Shown here: piece by piece, positions 34,163 to 45,089 of the stretch
Position numbering within the stretch: the stretch's first letter is position 1
Layout: every line of letters starts with the position of its first letter
Assembly: GCA_022497145.1 (NCBI GenBank)
Contig: MU385924.1
Coordinates: 62,001 to 126,000 of the forward strand
DNA from: Rostrohypoxylon terebratum
Lineage: Eukaryota > Ascomycota > Sordariomycetes > Xylariales > Hypoxylaceae
Length of the DNA: 64,000 bases
Direction of reading: 5' to 3'
Position numbers and translations under genes: made by a program
The notes under the pieces: model-generated
Database searches by the model: none
The model's input: only the letters and a program-made list of their open reading frames with translations
Told to the model about the DNA's origin: nothing

Positions 34163-35611
34163 ATGGGCCGTCCCAACCCCCTACCGCCTGTAATCCAGCG
34201 GCGGAAACACCAGCGAATCCAACTCGTAGGCAGCAGTATAATTCTCGCCATCCTAACCCTCATCCTCTTCTCCTACACGCGCTCTTCAATAACGCTTCCG
34301 AATATACTCACCCCGATGGCAAATCCCGACCCCGTCCTGACATCCCTCCCCGACCTCACCCACCCAACCCTCCTCGCCGACCTACCCTCCTCCGCCCTCC
34401 CTAAGCCCGGTCATCCAGGTCGTTTGATCGTAATCGGCGATGTCCACGGACATCTCTCGGCCCTCGACGCCCTCCTCGCGAAAGTCGACTTCGACGCCTC
34501 TCGCGGCGACCACGTCGTGTTCGCGGGCGACATCGTGAACAAGGGCCCCGACAGCCCCGGCGTAGTCGACCGCGCGATAGAGATCGGCGCCTTTTCCGTG
34601 CGGGGGAACCACGAGGACCGCGTATTGAAGGCGTGGAAGAAGATGCACAAGAAGGGGAAGAAAGGGGGCAAGAAACACGCCAAGGGAGTTGAGGGAGAAG
34701 AAAAAAGAAGTTGGGAAGAGGAAGAGGAAGAAATCGAACCGGAAGAAGACGACGGCGAAGTCTCGGAATCCTCAGCTGGCGACCGCTCGACCGCCGCGTC
34801 CCTAACCGCGGCCCAAGTCACCTGGCTCGCGAAGCTGCCCGTGATCCTGCGCGTCGGCCCCGTATCCCCCCACTACGGCGACGTGGTCGTCGTGCACGCG
34901 GGCCTAGTCCCCGGGATCCCCCTCAAAGAGCAAGACCCGTGGGCCGCGATGCACATGCGCACGCTGATCTCGCGTTCGCGTTCGCGCTCACGCTCCCACT
35001 CCCACTCCGACTCCCTATCCCTCACCCTCGACCCCCTCTCCGCCAAACGCCCACCAACCTTCAAACCGAGCGAAGGCCACAAAGGCCGGCCCTGGGCCAA
35101 AGTCTGGAACGAAGCGCAGAAGCAGAACGCCAAGGCCGACAAGAACGGCAAGGGAGGCCACAAGACGCACAAGCAGACCGTGGTCTACGGCCACGACGCC
35201 AAAGTCGGGCTGAGCGTGCGACGGTACGCCTTCGGCCTCGACAGCGGGTGTGCCAGGGGCAGGAGGTTGACGGCGTTGGTTTTCGAGCCTACTTCCGACT
35301 CTAAGTCCGCTTCCGCTTTTGCTTCTAAGTCTGCGTCTGCTTCGACCTCCGCGTTCGAGTCCGGGTCTGAATCAGAGTCCGGATCGGTCTATACAAGCGA
35401 AGAAGAAAGAGAAGGAGAAGATAGCGGCGGCGATGAGAGCGACGGGGCGGACGACGACGTCGCCGAGATGGCGAAACACGGCATATCCCACCGGCTCGTC
35501 AGCGTGCGCTGCGAGAAATGGTCGGGTGATAAAGGAGGAAAGAAGAAGCATAAGCATAAGCATCATAAAGATAAGGGGAAAGACGGGAAGAAGCATAAAG
35601 ACCAGGACTAA
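34163..35611 (+). CDS. ppn2: Ppn2-like calcineurin-type metallophosphatase with polybasic inserts
   Basis: Single exon, 482 aa. A type II membrane anchor (about residues 21-38) precedes a PPP-type metallophosphoesterase core: GDVHGH (Asp93, His95), GDIVNKG (Asp123), GNHED (Asn149, His150), HAGL and a late GHD. The nearest characterised relative I can name is yeast Ppn2, a vacuolar zinc-dependent endopolyphosphatase; other membrane-anchored PPP-like phosphatases cannot be excluded. Unusual insertions are present: a Lys/Gly-rich run (about 158-175) then an acidic run directly after the GNHED motif, a Ser/Arg/His repeat (about 272-285), a Ser/Ala/Glu-rich stretch (about 380-420), and a C-terminal Lys/His tail. 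The gene is markedly GC-rich. It is convergent with transaldolase. Confidence 0.8.
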   Translation: MGRPNPLPPVIQRRKHQRIQLVGSSIILAILTLILFSYTRSSITLPNILTPMANPDPVLTSLPDLTHPTLLADLPSSALPKPGHPGRLIVIGDVHGHLSALDALLAKVDFDASRGDHVVFAGDIVNKGPDSPGVVDRAIEIGAFSVRGNHEDRVLKAWKKMHKKGKKGGKKHAKGVEGEEKRSWEEEEEEIEPEEDDGEVSESSAGDRSTAASLTAAQVTWLAKLPVILRVGPVSPHYGDVVVVHAGLVPGIPLKEQDPWAAMHMRTLISRSRSRSRSHSHSDSLSLTLDPLSAKRPPTFKPSEGHKGRPWAKVWNEAQKQNAKADKNGKGGHKTHKQTVVYGHDAKVGLSVRRYAFGLDSGCARGRRLTALVFEPTSDSKSASAFASKSASASTSAFESGSESESGSVYTSEEEREGEDSGGDESDGADDDVAEMAKHGISHRLVSVRCEKWSGDKGGKKKHKHKHHKDKGKDGKKHKDQD

Positions 35612-36131
35612 CCAGTACGGTTGGTGGGACTTATAGATCCATGACTTATTACGAACAATCAGGGTAGATTGGGTCTGACGGTTAGAACAGGTTTGGGTAG
35701 AAGATGAGATGCACAATGCTTGTTTTTATCATGTCCAGGTGTTGTTGACGATACCCGAGTACATGTGGGAATTTGCATAGGTAGCGATCTGGGGTTTACG
35801 TTCCTACAAACGAGTATACTATCCGTATACACCAGAAGCCTTAGACGCAGGAGCACTCACTCGGAAGCATCTGATAGGAGCAAAGCAATACAATATGATA
35901 AACCGATCATGAACACATGTCAACTCTAAATTTTGTTTATTGACACTGCGGACACTCGGCAGAACATGCCAACCTTTTTATGTTCTGCAAAGATCCATTA
36001 CCGAAGACGTCCCGACGACATCCCAGAAACGAGAGGCTCAAAGCTCATGCATTCTAGACTCACATAAGCAGACAGCCCGTTACGTCATTTAATGCACAAT
36101 GACATCCTCCCCCTATCACCGGCATCGTAAT
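35612..36131. other. convergent spacer
   Basis: A 520-nt interval between the phosphatase and transaldolase 3' ends. No gene or clear repeat is seen. Confidence 0.45.
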
Positions 36132-37627
36132 TTATGCCGAGATCTTGCTCTTGATGATGTCCTTCAGGGTGACGGCATCAGCGGCGAATTTGCTGATACC
36201 CTCACGGAGCTTCTCGACGGCCATTTGCTCTTCGTTGAAGTCGAATCGGAAGAGCGCCTCGTCGTTGATATATGACTTCTTGGGGATGTTGAGGGAGGCG
36301 GCGGCAGAGGCATCAAGCTTCTTGGGGACAGCTGTGCTCGAGTTCAAGAGCTCCTCGAGCAGGTTGGGCTGTTAAGGTTAGTTAATTATTCTAATGGACA
36401 ATGATCGTTCTAGAGACATACGGAGATAGTTAAGTAATCGCAGCCAGCAAGTTCGGTAATCTCGCCAGTGTTTCGGAAAGAAGCACCCATAACGATGGTC
36501 CCGTAGCCGTACTTCTTGTAGTAGTTGAAGATAGACTGGACGGACTTGACACCAGGGTCTTCCTCCTTGGAGTAGTCTTTCTTGGTCGCGGCCTTGTACC
36601 AGTCGAGGATACGGCCGACGAAGGGGGAGATCAGGAAAGCACCGGCCTCGGCGGCGGCGATGGCCTGGACGAGGGAGAACATGAGGGTCAGGTTGCAGTT
36701 AACGCCGTGGTCGCGCTGTAGAATCTCGGCGGCCTTGATACCCTCCCATGTTGAGGCGATCTTGATTAGAATACGGTCCTTGGAGATACCTTGCTCCTTG
36801 TAGAGCTGCAATCGTTGCATTAGTAAATGTAACTAAGAGGTATCGCAGATATTAATCTGGATATAAACAAGCACATACGTCAATGATGTGAAGGGCCTTG
36901 TCAACCGAGGCCTTGGTGTCGAAAGAGAAACGGGCATCAACTTCCGTTGAGACCTTGCCGGGAATGATCTTTAGGATTTCCTTGCCAAACTCAACCAGGA
37001 GTCTGTCAAGAGCAGCATCGACTTGGCTGTCGACATCACCACCCTTTCCCTTGGCGTATTCGACGGCGGAGTCGATTAGCTTGGCGTATTCGGGCTTTTT
37101 GGACGCAGCAAGGATGAGAGAAGGGTTGGTGGTAGCATCTTGAGGCTTGTACTTTCCGATGGCTAAATTTCTGGTTAGTATTCAATGTTCCATATCTGAA
37201 ACGGGACGAAGCATTGAAGTTGTGGAAGACACGGATTGGCCTCATTGCTGTCGGGCCGAGGTTGCCAATGTGGCTTTGAGATGCGGGATATACTGACTTG
37301 CAAAGTCACCTAAATGAACATTCGGTCAGCGCCACTTTCGTCAATTCGACAACGGAACTAGTTATAGCTTACCAGAGTCGCAAACAACGACCTAGGTTAC
37401 CAAAATTGTATTAGCAATTGTTAAAAACGTCTTTGATGTTGATATGTGATATGTAATTCGTGTAGTTCATGGTGTTTTGTTCGGTATGTTCCTCAGCGAC
37501 ATGAGACACCAAAGTCTTCCGACAAAGGTCCAAAAGCTCACGATGGAGGGGCAAAAGTTGGCTGAGGGGTAAAAAAAAAGGAACTCACCGTGCCAGAGGC
37601 CTTGAGCTGGTCGAGGGAGCTGGACAT
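36132..37627 (-). CDS. tal1: transaldolase
   Basis: Six exons: 37627-37589, 37391-37373 (19 nt), 37309-37298 (12 nt), 37162-36879, 36805-36422 and 36368-36132, giving 324 aa, the usual length. It catalyses transfer of a dihydroxyacetone unit between sedoheptulose-7-phosphate and glyceraldehyde-3-phosphate in the non-oxidative pentose phosphate pathway, in the cytosol. DATTNPS near the N terminus and ILIKIASTWEG, with the Schiff-base Lys, are present and intact. Every junction restores the expected sequence: Gly33-type codons are split by the introns flanking the 12-nt exon. Two consecutive tiny exons are unusual and make the N terminus hard to annotate automatically. The gene runs in the same direction as Tudor-SN and SOD1. 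Confidence 0.96.
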
Positions 37628-39589
37628 CTTGTATTTGTAATATTAGGGTATTCTGTAATAAAAAGTTATAGATGTTTGATTTCGATAAAGGACAGCTAGT
37701 TTCAAATCTAGCAAATGTAGTGAGCAAAGTCTCAGGTGTTTGAAGTTGAAAAGTAGCAGGTTGTTGGGGAAGAACGGTCTATTATTTAGTATTGTACCTA
37801 CCTGCCTACATGGATGTACGTAGGTATTGTCCTTCTTGTATCGGCTTTGCCTACGATGGCGATGGCGGGGCAATTTCCATGGGATAGAGCGTCATATGTC
37901 CCCACAGTACTGATGGGGTACTCAGCAAATAGCCCACTTACACACTCGCATACGCTCGCTTGTATACACTTGCATGTACATCCCGTACCCGCACACTAAC
38001 AAATAGTGGGAAGCACCTGATTTTCAGTTGTCGATTTTTCTTTCCTCTTCGACCTGAAGCTCTTTACATTTTAGCAACGACTTAGGTTGGTGATCTATTA
38101 GTACCCCTCCACCACTGACCAATTCATCCAATTCACTCTTCGCCGTTCCGTTGTTACCTAGGTCCTGGGTAGCCACTAGGTAACGGTAACTTGCACCCGG
38201 AACAAATAGACCGGAGATATCTACTAGGTACATAGATTCTAGAGGTCTTCTTCAAGTGGCGTTGTATCATATTTGACTCTCCTATTATTACCATCCAATG
38301 TTTTATACCTTTAATGCTACAGTGTCATACATGTGGTTTTATTGAAACCCAAGTTGATAATTCAGCTCTCGATCGTTGTATGATATCATATGTCTGTCAG
38401 AAAGTGTGAACTTGGGTTATTATTACCTATCGTCACCATCGACGTCAAAATAACAGACACATCTCAACTTGGCAATCAATCCCGAGTTTCCTCAACATCA
38501 CTTAATCTCCCAGATTTATCGCCAATATTAATACCAAGTACCGAAGAAACGTATAGGTTACGTCTGTATTACTGTGAGCCTCAAAATGGCAATGTAGGGG
38601 TTGCAGGGCCCTTACTCAGCCAACCAAATCGACATATCGACTTCTACGACCCCTCCACGTGGGGTTTTCATTGACCACTGGCAGTCTGACACAGCTCTGG
38701 CACCTCTGGCTCTGGCTCTGATCCGTTTGATACCCTCGGCCAAGACGAGTTTCACGACAATAAGTGCCTCAAAAAATACGAACAGGATCGAAGCTGTCCT
38801 GCGCCTGAATTCCTTTTCCTTTGTGACTTACTAATAATATGTAGCTACCTAGGACAGGACCTATTAGGTATCGTATTGTCCAAATTCAATAGTACCAAGC
38901 ATCCAAGCATCCAAGCAGCTCCATCAAAATATCTCCGATCGGTCCGGATAACTTGTCACGTCGTAAGCTACAGATACCCAGCTAAACTCGAGATTCGATC
39001 GTACCTGTCTTTCCGAGAATCCGGCTGCATTTGACACGATCCCTCTTGTTGCCCCGGAGCCGATACGCTTTTTGTCTTGTCACATTTAATTTCCCACTCT
39101 ATTCTAGGTCCTTGGCAAATTTTGCGAGAATCTTTACGTAGGACGTGATTACCGAACATCGGCGTTCCCCGTTTTTCTAGCGGGATGAGGAAGGAAACCA
39201 TATCACATCATGTCAGCAACCATCCGGGTAGCTAAAAGCGATTTCCAATGATTATGCGAAGTCTCACAAACAAATATATTCCATACTGTTCTACCATGCT
39301 AGATGTCACAAATGATTAGGCAAGAGCATGAGGGCAATTTATCATTTTAAAGGTTTGCAACAGCGAACAAGTCTAGAGATGTTGTCAAATATTTGCCAAT
39401 GATCTTACTCTACACTACCTAAGGTAGGTCGTATACCTAACTGAAGTGATTTCGCAAACCAGGTTGCAAGTTTTTGTTTTATCTTCCCCATGCAATGCAA
39501 GTATATGCCAATGCGATTCCAGACAACAAAATATAACATGTAGGTTGCTTACAGAAGAGGCGGAATGAGTTGTATAGTATAGTGATCGC
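37628..39589. other. 2 kb spacer upstream of transaldolase
   Basis: The interval holds the transaldolase promoter and the Tudor-SN 3' UTR. Frames at 38024-38233 (-) and 38390-38674 (+) are not convincing. No repeat family or RNA gene is seen. Confidence 0.4.
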
Positions 39590-42238
39590 TCAATCCTCGG
39601 TGATGTCACCGTACTCCCACATACCTAGGCGGTCAGACTTGGCCTGAGCCTCAACCTCGCGCAGCTTCTTAAGTACCTCTTCCGAGGCCCGTCCGCGTTC
39701 CCATGCCTTCAGCTTCTTAGGGACCAGCGCATGGCCACTGGCTACGACATCTTTGTTGATCGAGTCAACGAAGGTGCTGCCAGATTTCTTCTCGTCGAAA
39801 AGGGTGATGTAACTCAAGCCCTCCTTCGAATCCACAAAGTCAAAGCTGGCTACCAGCGACCTGCCGTCCGTGGCTTCGAAAATGTAGTTGAGCGCATCGC
39901 TGAAGTAGTCAGGGGCAGTGGGAAGTTGGATGAAAGAGAGCACGGCGTCTGTAGCTTGGCCCTTAAGCTTCTGGGTTGAGAATTGAGGCTGATCTAAGGC
40001 CCGGAGGTTAGACCATGGGATCTTCTCGCTGTTGCCATAGTCGATGTATACAACTTCGGCCACCTTGGCTGTCCTATCGTTCGATCGGACTCGCGCACGA
40101 TACCATTGACCGTCAGCCGAGAACTTGGCCGCTACAAATTCGCCTGCCTTCGGGGGGTTGGCGAGGGGCTTATTATTCTTGGAATCAAGGTGAAATTTCT
40201 TGAATTCGTTCATTAGAATCTCGAGAGCAGAGGTGCCCTTACCAACCTCCTGGATCTTGAGCTTCCCGTTTGAATCGATGTTTGTGACCACAACCTCCCG
40301 GTAGTCGGCCGCCTTTTTATCAGCAGGGGCGGCATCCTTTGACGCTTCGACATCAGCAACCTCCTCTTCGGCATCTTCCTCTTGCGACGGATCCCAGTCA
40401 TGCCACATGCCTTTGCGTCCTTCCTTAGCACGCTTTTCAGCGGCTAGAAGCTCGGTAGCATTGCCTGCCTTCTCTGCTGAGTATTGATGGACGGATGCAA
40501 GGCCTTCTTCAACTAAGACCTTGGCAAAGCTTTCACGGTTGATGTAGAGGTCTCCAATAAACCCACCAACCTTGTCAATGTCGTGGATATCGATCTCACA
40601 ATCGCGCTGGTTACACCGACGGTTGGCAAGGTCAAGTGCTTCCTGTCCGAAAGGCTCTCCTTTTTCTTGAGGTAGACGGGGTGCACGAGGTGCACGGACA
40701 CCGGCAAGCACCATGGTAAGCTTAACTCCTTCTCGGGGGATCAGGACAGTGAATCGGGAACCAGCCTTGCAGAAATCAACAATCGCAGGCACCTTCTTCT
40801 GGCGTGAGAGGGTGGAAAGCTGGATCTTGGCCTTTTGTACCGATTCAGAAACATCGACATATGTTTTTGCCTTTGACGGCTTTCCAGACCACATACCCTT
40901 CTTCTCTTCCTTCGCCTTTTCCTGAGCCGCGAGTAGCTCATCGTAATTCGGGGCTCTATCGGTGTCGTCCTTGCGATGTCGAATCACAGAGCACCAACCG
41001 TCTTGGACTAACTGCAGGTTGATGTTCTTTCCCTTTTCAGTTACCGTAGCTACGTCTCGAGCTTCGAAGTCGTCGCTAGCAGGTCGGTGACCATCAACAG
41101 ATACCTTTACGTGCTTACCAATGAGCTTTTTTCGAAGGTATTCCTTTGCCTCCTCTCTAAAAGGGGCTTCAGAGGGCTCGTTAGTTCTAGGTCCTCGAAC
41201 ACTACTAAGATTGATACGTTTCTCGGCACCGTTCTTGGTCCGAACGAATATCGCATCCGCTCCCTGGATTTTGGAGACAATCATGTCAGATGAGCTACCA
41301 CCTTCGGCCTTCGCCACGTGATCCTTATGAAGGCGAAGTTTAGCGCTCTGGGCCTTTTTCTCGGCCGCTCTCAGAGCAACCATCTTTGGTCCGAGAAGAG
41401 TTGAGTGAAAGTCATTGCATCTTGCTAACCCATCAGCAAGCAAGAACTCCGCAATGCTTCCCCGAGGGTGCAGAATAGCCGCAATGAGCTGCCCTTGCGG
41501 GCTAGTACCAACTATTTCTGCCTTAACATCACGCTGAAGCAATCTCTGTTCAACAAATTGGCGCGCTTCGTTTCCAAATTCCTCGGCGGGCTGCGTCTGG
41601 CCAGTAGACTGGTTCACTCTCTCTGTTGTCGGCGCGCGAATACCAGCAACAAGAGTCATGACCTGCAAATGCTTCTTGTCGGATAACTTGAGGCGCACAA
41701 GAAGTCGGTCACCGCTCAGAACACGCTCAACGACTGCATCAACTGCCTTACCCTTCCATTCGTTGATATCGAGCGAGCTTATATCATTCTGGACTTCGAT
41801 GATTCCACCAATACCTTCCCAAAGTCCTTTGCCTTCGCCCTTAGCTTCTGCTTCTAGTGAGCGAAGAGTCTCTAGACGTTGGAGGATTTCCTCAGACTCT
41901 TCCTTTCGACCTGCGTCCTCTCTAACTTTCAGCCAGCCAGCTTTGACTAGGTCATCTGGCAATTGGGTTCCATCTTTAAGTTGAGCGACACCATAATCTC
42001 TCCCAGATGTAGGAATTGTGTAGAGAATGTTGCACTGAACAACCTTGCCAACAGCCAACTTTCTTAGATAATCCCGAGATTGGAAGGCGAATGGTTCGTC
42101 GCCCTCTCTTCGAAGATGAGGGCCAGTGACGAAAGCTAGGGAGAAAGTACGCTCCGCATTCGGGTTGTTCGGGCTGGTCAACACCAAAGTGTCGCCGCTA
42201 AGAACGGATTTCACATTAGCAAAGAATTGTTTTGCCAT
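39590..42238 (-). CDS. snd1: Tudor-SN (SND1 homologue)
   Basis: Single exon, 882 aa. It has four tandem staphylococcal-nuclease-like domains (roughly 1-140, 165-310, 320-465 and 485-625), an acidic linker (EEEVADVEASKD), a Tudor domain (about 690-800, with WYRARV and VYIDYGN) and a split fifth nuclease-like piece at the C terminus. This is the classic Tudor-SN architecture of plants, animals and filamentous fungi. Elsewhere the protein acts in RNA processing, stress granules, and degradation of edited RNA. Hydrophobic core motifs repeat in each copy (VLSGDTLVL, VLSGDRLLV). The start MAKQFFANVKSVLSGD fits the family and there is no need for an upstream exon. Confidence 0.95.
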   Translation of the reverse strand: MAKQFFANVKSVLSGDTLVLTSPNNPNAERTFSLAFVTGPHLRREGDEPFAFQSRDYLRKLAVGKVVQCNILYTIPTSGRDYGVAQLKDGTQLPDDLVKAGWLKVREDAGRKEESEEILQRLETLRSLEAEAKGEGKGLWEGIGGIIEVQNDISSLDINEWKGKAVDAVVERVLSGDRLLVRLKLSDKKHLQVMTLVAGIRAPTTERVNQSTGQTQPAEEFGNEARQFVEQRLLQRDVKAEIVGTSPQGQLIAAILHPRGSIAEFLLADGLARCNDFHSTLLGPKMVALRAAEKKAQSAKLRLHKDHVAKAEGGSSSDMIVSKIQGADAIFVRTKNGAEKRINLSSVRGPRTNEPSEAPFREEAKEYLRKKLIGKHVKVSVDGHRPASDDFEARDVATVTEKGKNINLQLVQDGWCSVIRHRKDDTDRAPNYDELLAAQEKAKEEKKGMWSGKPSKAKTYVDVSESVQKAKIQLSTLSRQKKVPAIVDFCKAGSRFTVLIPREGVKLTMVLAGVRAPRAPRLPQEKGEPFGQEALDLANRRCNQRDCEIDIHDIDKVGGFIGDLYINRESFAKVLVEEGLASVHQYSAEKAGNATELLAAEKRAKEGRKGMWHDWDPSQEEDAEEEVADVEASKDAAPADKKAADYREVVVTNIDSNGKLKIQEVGKGTSALEILMNEFKKFHLDSKNNKPLANPPKAGEFVAAKFSADGQWYRARVRSNDRTAKVAEVVYIDYGNSEKIPWSNLRALDQPQFSTQKLKGQATDAVLSFIQLPTAPDYFSDALNYIFEATDGRSLVASFDFVDSKEGLSYITLFDEKKSGSTFVDSINKDVVASGHALVPKKLKAWERGRASEEVLKKLREVEAQAKSDRLGMWEYGDITED

Positions 42239-43967
42239 GTTGCCAACGACGAAACGACCAAGGTAGCGCGGGCGGGGATCAGAGGGGTGGGAGAAAAAGG
42301 ACCGAATTCCAACAACCTAGCCTAAAGGTCAGTATATAAATACAATGCTCTAGTTGTTGAATTTTCCTGTAGTGATGGAACTTTCGACATTCCACATTGT
42401 GGAATATTGGAAATAGATTCATCCATTATATAGACATTAGTGAGTAAGTATAGTGAAGAGAGTGACGATATAAAGAGATCATGGGCATTCGAGTTGGTAG
42501 TGATGGATCAAGTGGTCATGACATGATTCACAACCCTCTGGAGAAAATAAAGCCATTTCTTTTTTCAGAAGAAGCATAGCTGTGCAACATTTGATATATC
42601 TTGATAAGACAACGCCTGTCTTGTGACTCTGAAATTTGGGGAGTGATAATTCGTTGTTAACAATATCATGAAGACTTGAGGATCGCGAGAAAGATACAAT
42701 GATACCTGGTATCTTTTAAAACATAGTGGGTAGACCGTCTTTTGCTTCCTCCCGCCTGTTCATGCAGGCTAGCAATGTGATGTGATACTTGCTTTGTAGA
42801 GGAGCGGGAAAAAAACAGGTTCGGATCGTGTGCCACTCGGCAAGCTACATGATCAGAATAAATAGAACGGGAAGTGCCACGAGTACCGTGCTCGTCTCAT
42901 GGTTTATATTGGTTATTTGATATATCACAATCAGGGGTTGGGTGGAAGTGGAATGAAGAGAATTGGACGGAAGCCGGACTGAAGAAATACAAAGAAATTA
43001 TGGCTGGACTTACCAAAATAAGTTTGATGAGGGGATATGTTTTGGTCGTTTCAGATGAAAGAGGAATTTAAGAAAACTTAGAGCGTCCGTTAGATCGATT
43101 GGAAGCACTTATCCAATGCTTTGGAGAAAAAGGTTCAAGGTTGAGCTGAAGCTCGAAATGTAAACGTATGTCGTGTGCGCTTTCGATTTTGACAACTTTC
43201 ACCAATTTGTGGGGAAGGCCAAGCTTTGACTCGGGAGCTCCAAGGCAAATTCCAGCTTGACTTCCAGGGGTTTCCCCTTTAAGCGAGCAGTTTTGGTAAG
43301 GTGCTACGGTATCAAGGTAGCCTGTGCCTGTGCCACGCTGTTGCCACGATCAATTGGAGATCTAAAAAACGGGACACACTTCCTTCCTCCCCCCTCCGTC
43401 TGCCCCTCCTTTGTCTAAGACTCAGAAATCTAAGCGGGGTACTTAACCATATATTAGGTACTAGGTAGGCTTTAGACTTTTCTACTAGCATTCAATGTTG
43501 AAAGACCTCAATTGTCTAAAAAATCCATGAAAAAGGATTCTACTATTACCTAGCAATGAGGGATGCTAAAAATAGAAATTGACAAAGAACTACGTAGTAG
43601 TCAACAATTTGGAGAGGGACGTGAGCCCCCTAGGCTAGGGAACTTATTTTCACGGATGTTTGCTATCCCATAAATGGCATTTAGCTCTCTCTCTCCCTGG
43701 TGCTTTAGAGGGGTAGGGGTAACGGATTCAGGGCTTCACTGTCAAATACTTACGTCCATCATCAATATAGTTGCAGAATAAATTAGCCGGATATCAAGTA
43801 TTTGACATATTCAAGATATTCAATATCGGTGTCCAAAGTGCGTTAAATGTTACGAAATTCATTTGAAAAGCTAACTAGGTATGATCAATTACATGACGTT
43901 TGAACTTCAACGTAGCTAAATTTCATCCCTAAGCTTTTTCCTCATCCAGTGTAGATTTAGAATAAAT
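42239..43967. other. 1.7 kb spacer between Tudor-SN and SOD1
   Basis: Mostly AT-rich and gene-free. It includes the Tudor-SN promoter (a minus-strand leader starts at about 42239) and the SOD1 3' UTR. A short frame at 42874-43071 is not supported. A TC run lies near 43685. Confidence 0.4.
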
Positions 43968-44968
43968 TTAGCTGGAGATGCCAATAACACCTGATTATTC
44001 TATTAGCAATGGCTCTACCAGCTAGATATATCTGTTTTTTTTGAGACGACTTACCGCAGGCAGGACGAGCACCAGCATTGCCGGTCTTGAGAGACTCCTC
44101 GTTGTCACCCTTTCCGAGGTCATCGGTGCCGGCGTGCGAAACGACAGTCCGCTTTACCCCTAGTTAGCGACCTTATATAAGAAAAAGTAAGGTACCTCGA
44201 ACACTTACGCCGATGATGCTCTCGGGTCCAATCAGCTTGATGAGAGAGTCCTGAACAGAGCCCTTGGCATTGCCCTGGGCATCAGTGGTAATGTTGCCTA
44301 GATCACCAACGTGGCGAGTCTCGGCAGTTCGGTCACCGTGGGTCTTGCCATGGGGGTTGACTACATCCAATATCAGTCACTAATCTCTCCCTCAGTTATC
44401 CCTAGATTCCATTTGAGATATTGCATACAGTGAGGACCAGCAGATGTGCAGCCGTTGGTGTTGTCACCGAATGTGTGGATGTGGAAACCACGTTGGGCGT
44501 TGGGGTCGTGGCCGGTAATATCCCACGAGATGGTGGTAGGCTCATTCTCGGAGGCCTGCTCGAAGGTGACGGTTCCAGCGACCTTAGAGTCACCCCGGAT
44601 GACGGCAACTAAAGTAAGATTCTAATTAGCATCGACTTAAACCACCATGAATCATCATGAAAGACCGGATTCAACCGGACTAAAAAAAAAGGATACGGCA
44701 GGGGTTTCGACAATCAGATCCGGCAACGAAGCTTCCCCAATTGGAAGATGTGATCCCAACTGTTCGGTTTGACTTTCATTAGGTCCTTCCCTGGCGTGTC
44801 CAACAAGGTGTCCATCCTGACATCCCGTCGCAGCCTTGGTGTACAACAGGGACTACTAGTTGACGAAATGCGCGCAATCGTGCTCATGCAGCCATGCTGA
44901 ATCCGGAAATGATGGAATTGACGGTAGTTTAAATAACAGGGAATATCCGACGTACCTGCTTTGACCAT
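43968..44968 (-). CDS. sod1: Cu/Zn superoxide dismutase
   Basis: Five exons: 44968-44956 (13 nt), 44608-44429, 44360-44209, 44151-44055 and 43990-43968 (23 nt), giving 154 aa, the family length. It dismutates superoxide to H2O2 and O2 in the cytosol and intermembrane space. Metal ligands are intact: GFHIH, the SAGPHFNP His, the GKTHGD bridging and zinc His, RHVGDLGN with the zinc Asp, and the VVSHAGTDD His, together with the electrostatic-loop Arg in GARPACG. The disulfide Cys pair (NGC and PAC) is present. Both terminal exons are tiny and found only by matching splice sites: MVKA plus one base at the 5' end, and GVIGISS at the 3' end. The 347-nt first intron is the longest in the window and may hold regulatory sequence. 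Confidence 0.96.
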
Positions 44969-45060
44969 TTTGACTACTTTTGTCTTTTTTCTGGGTTGTT
45001 ATGACTAGAAGTTCTTGTAGATGTGTTGATCTGGTTGATAGAATGGCTTTCAGTTTTTTA

Positions 45061-45089
45061 GGAGAGGAGGGGAAAAGAAGAGGGGGAAG
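45061..45089 (-). promoter_or_regulatory. pyrimidine tract in the SOD1 promoter
   Basis: The plus strand is a 29-nt uninterrupted purine run, so the SOD1 coding strand has a C/T tract about 95-120 nt upstream of its ATG. Such CT tracts often precede transcription starts of well-expressed fungal genes. Confidence 0.4.

Noticed and set aside
34711..35304. Arg/Pro-rich frame overlapping the phosphatase
   Set aside because: It is a GC-driven shadow in another frame of the phosphatase gene, without domains.
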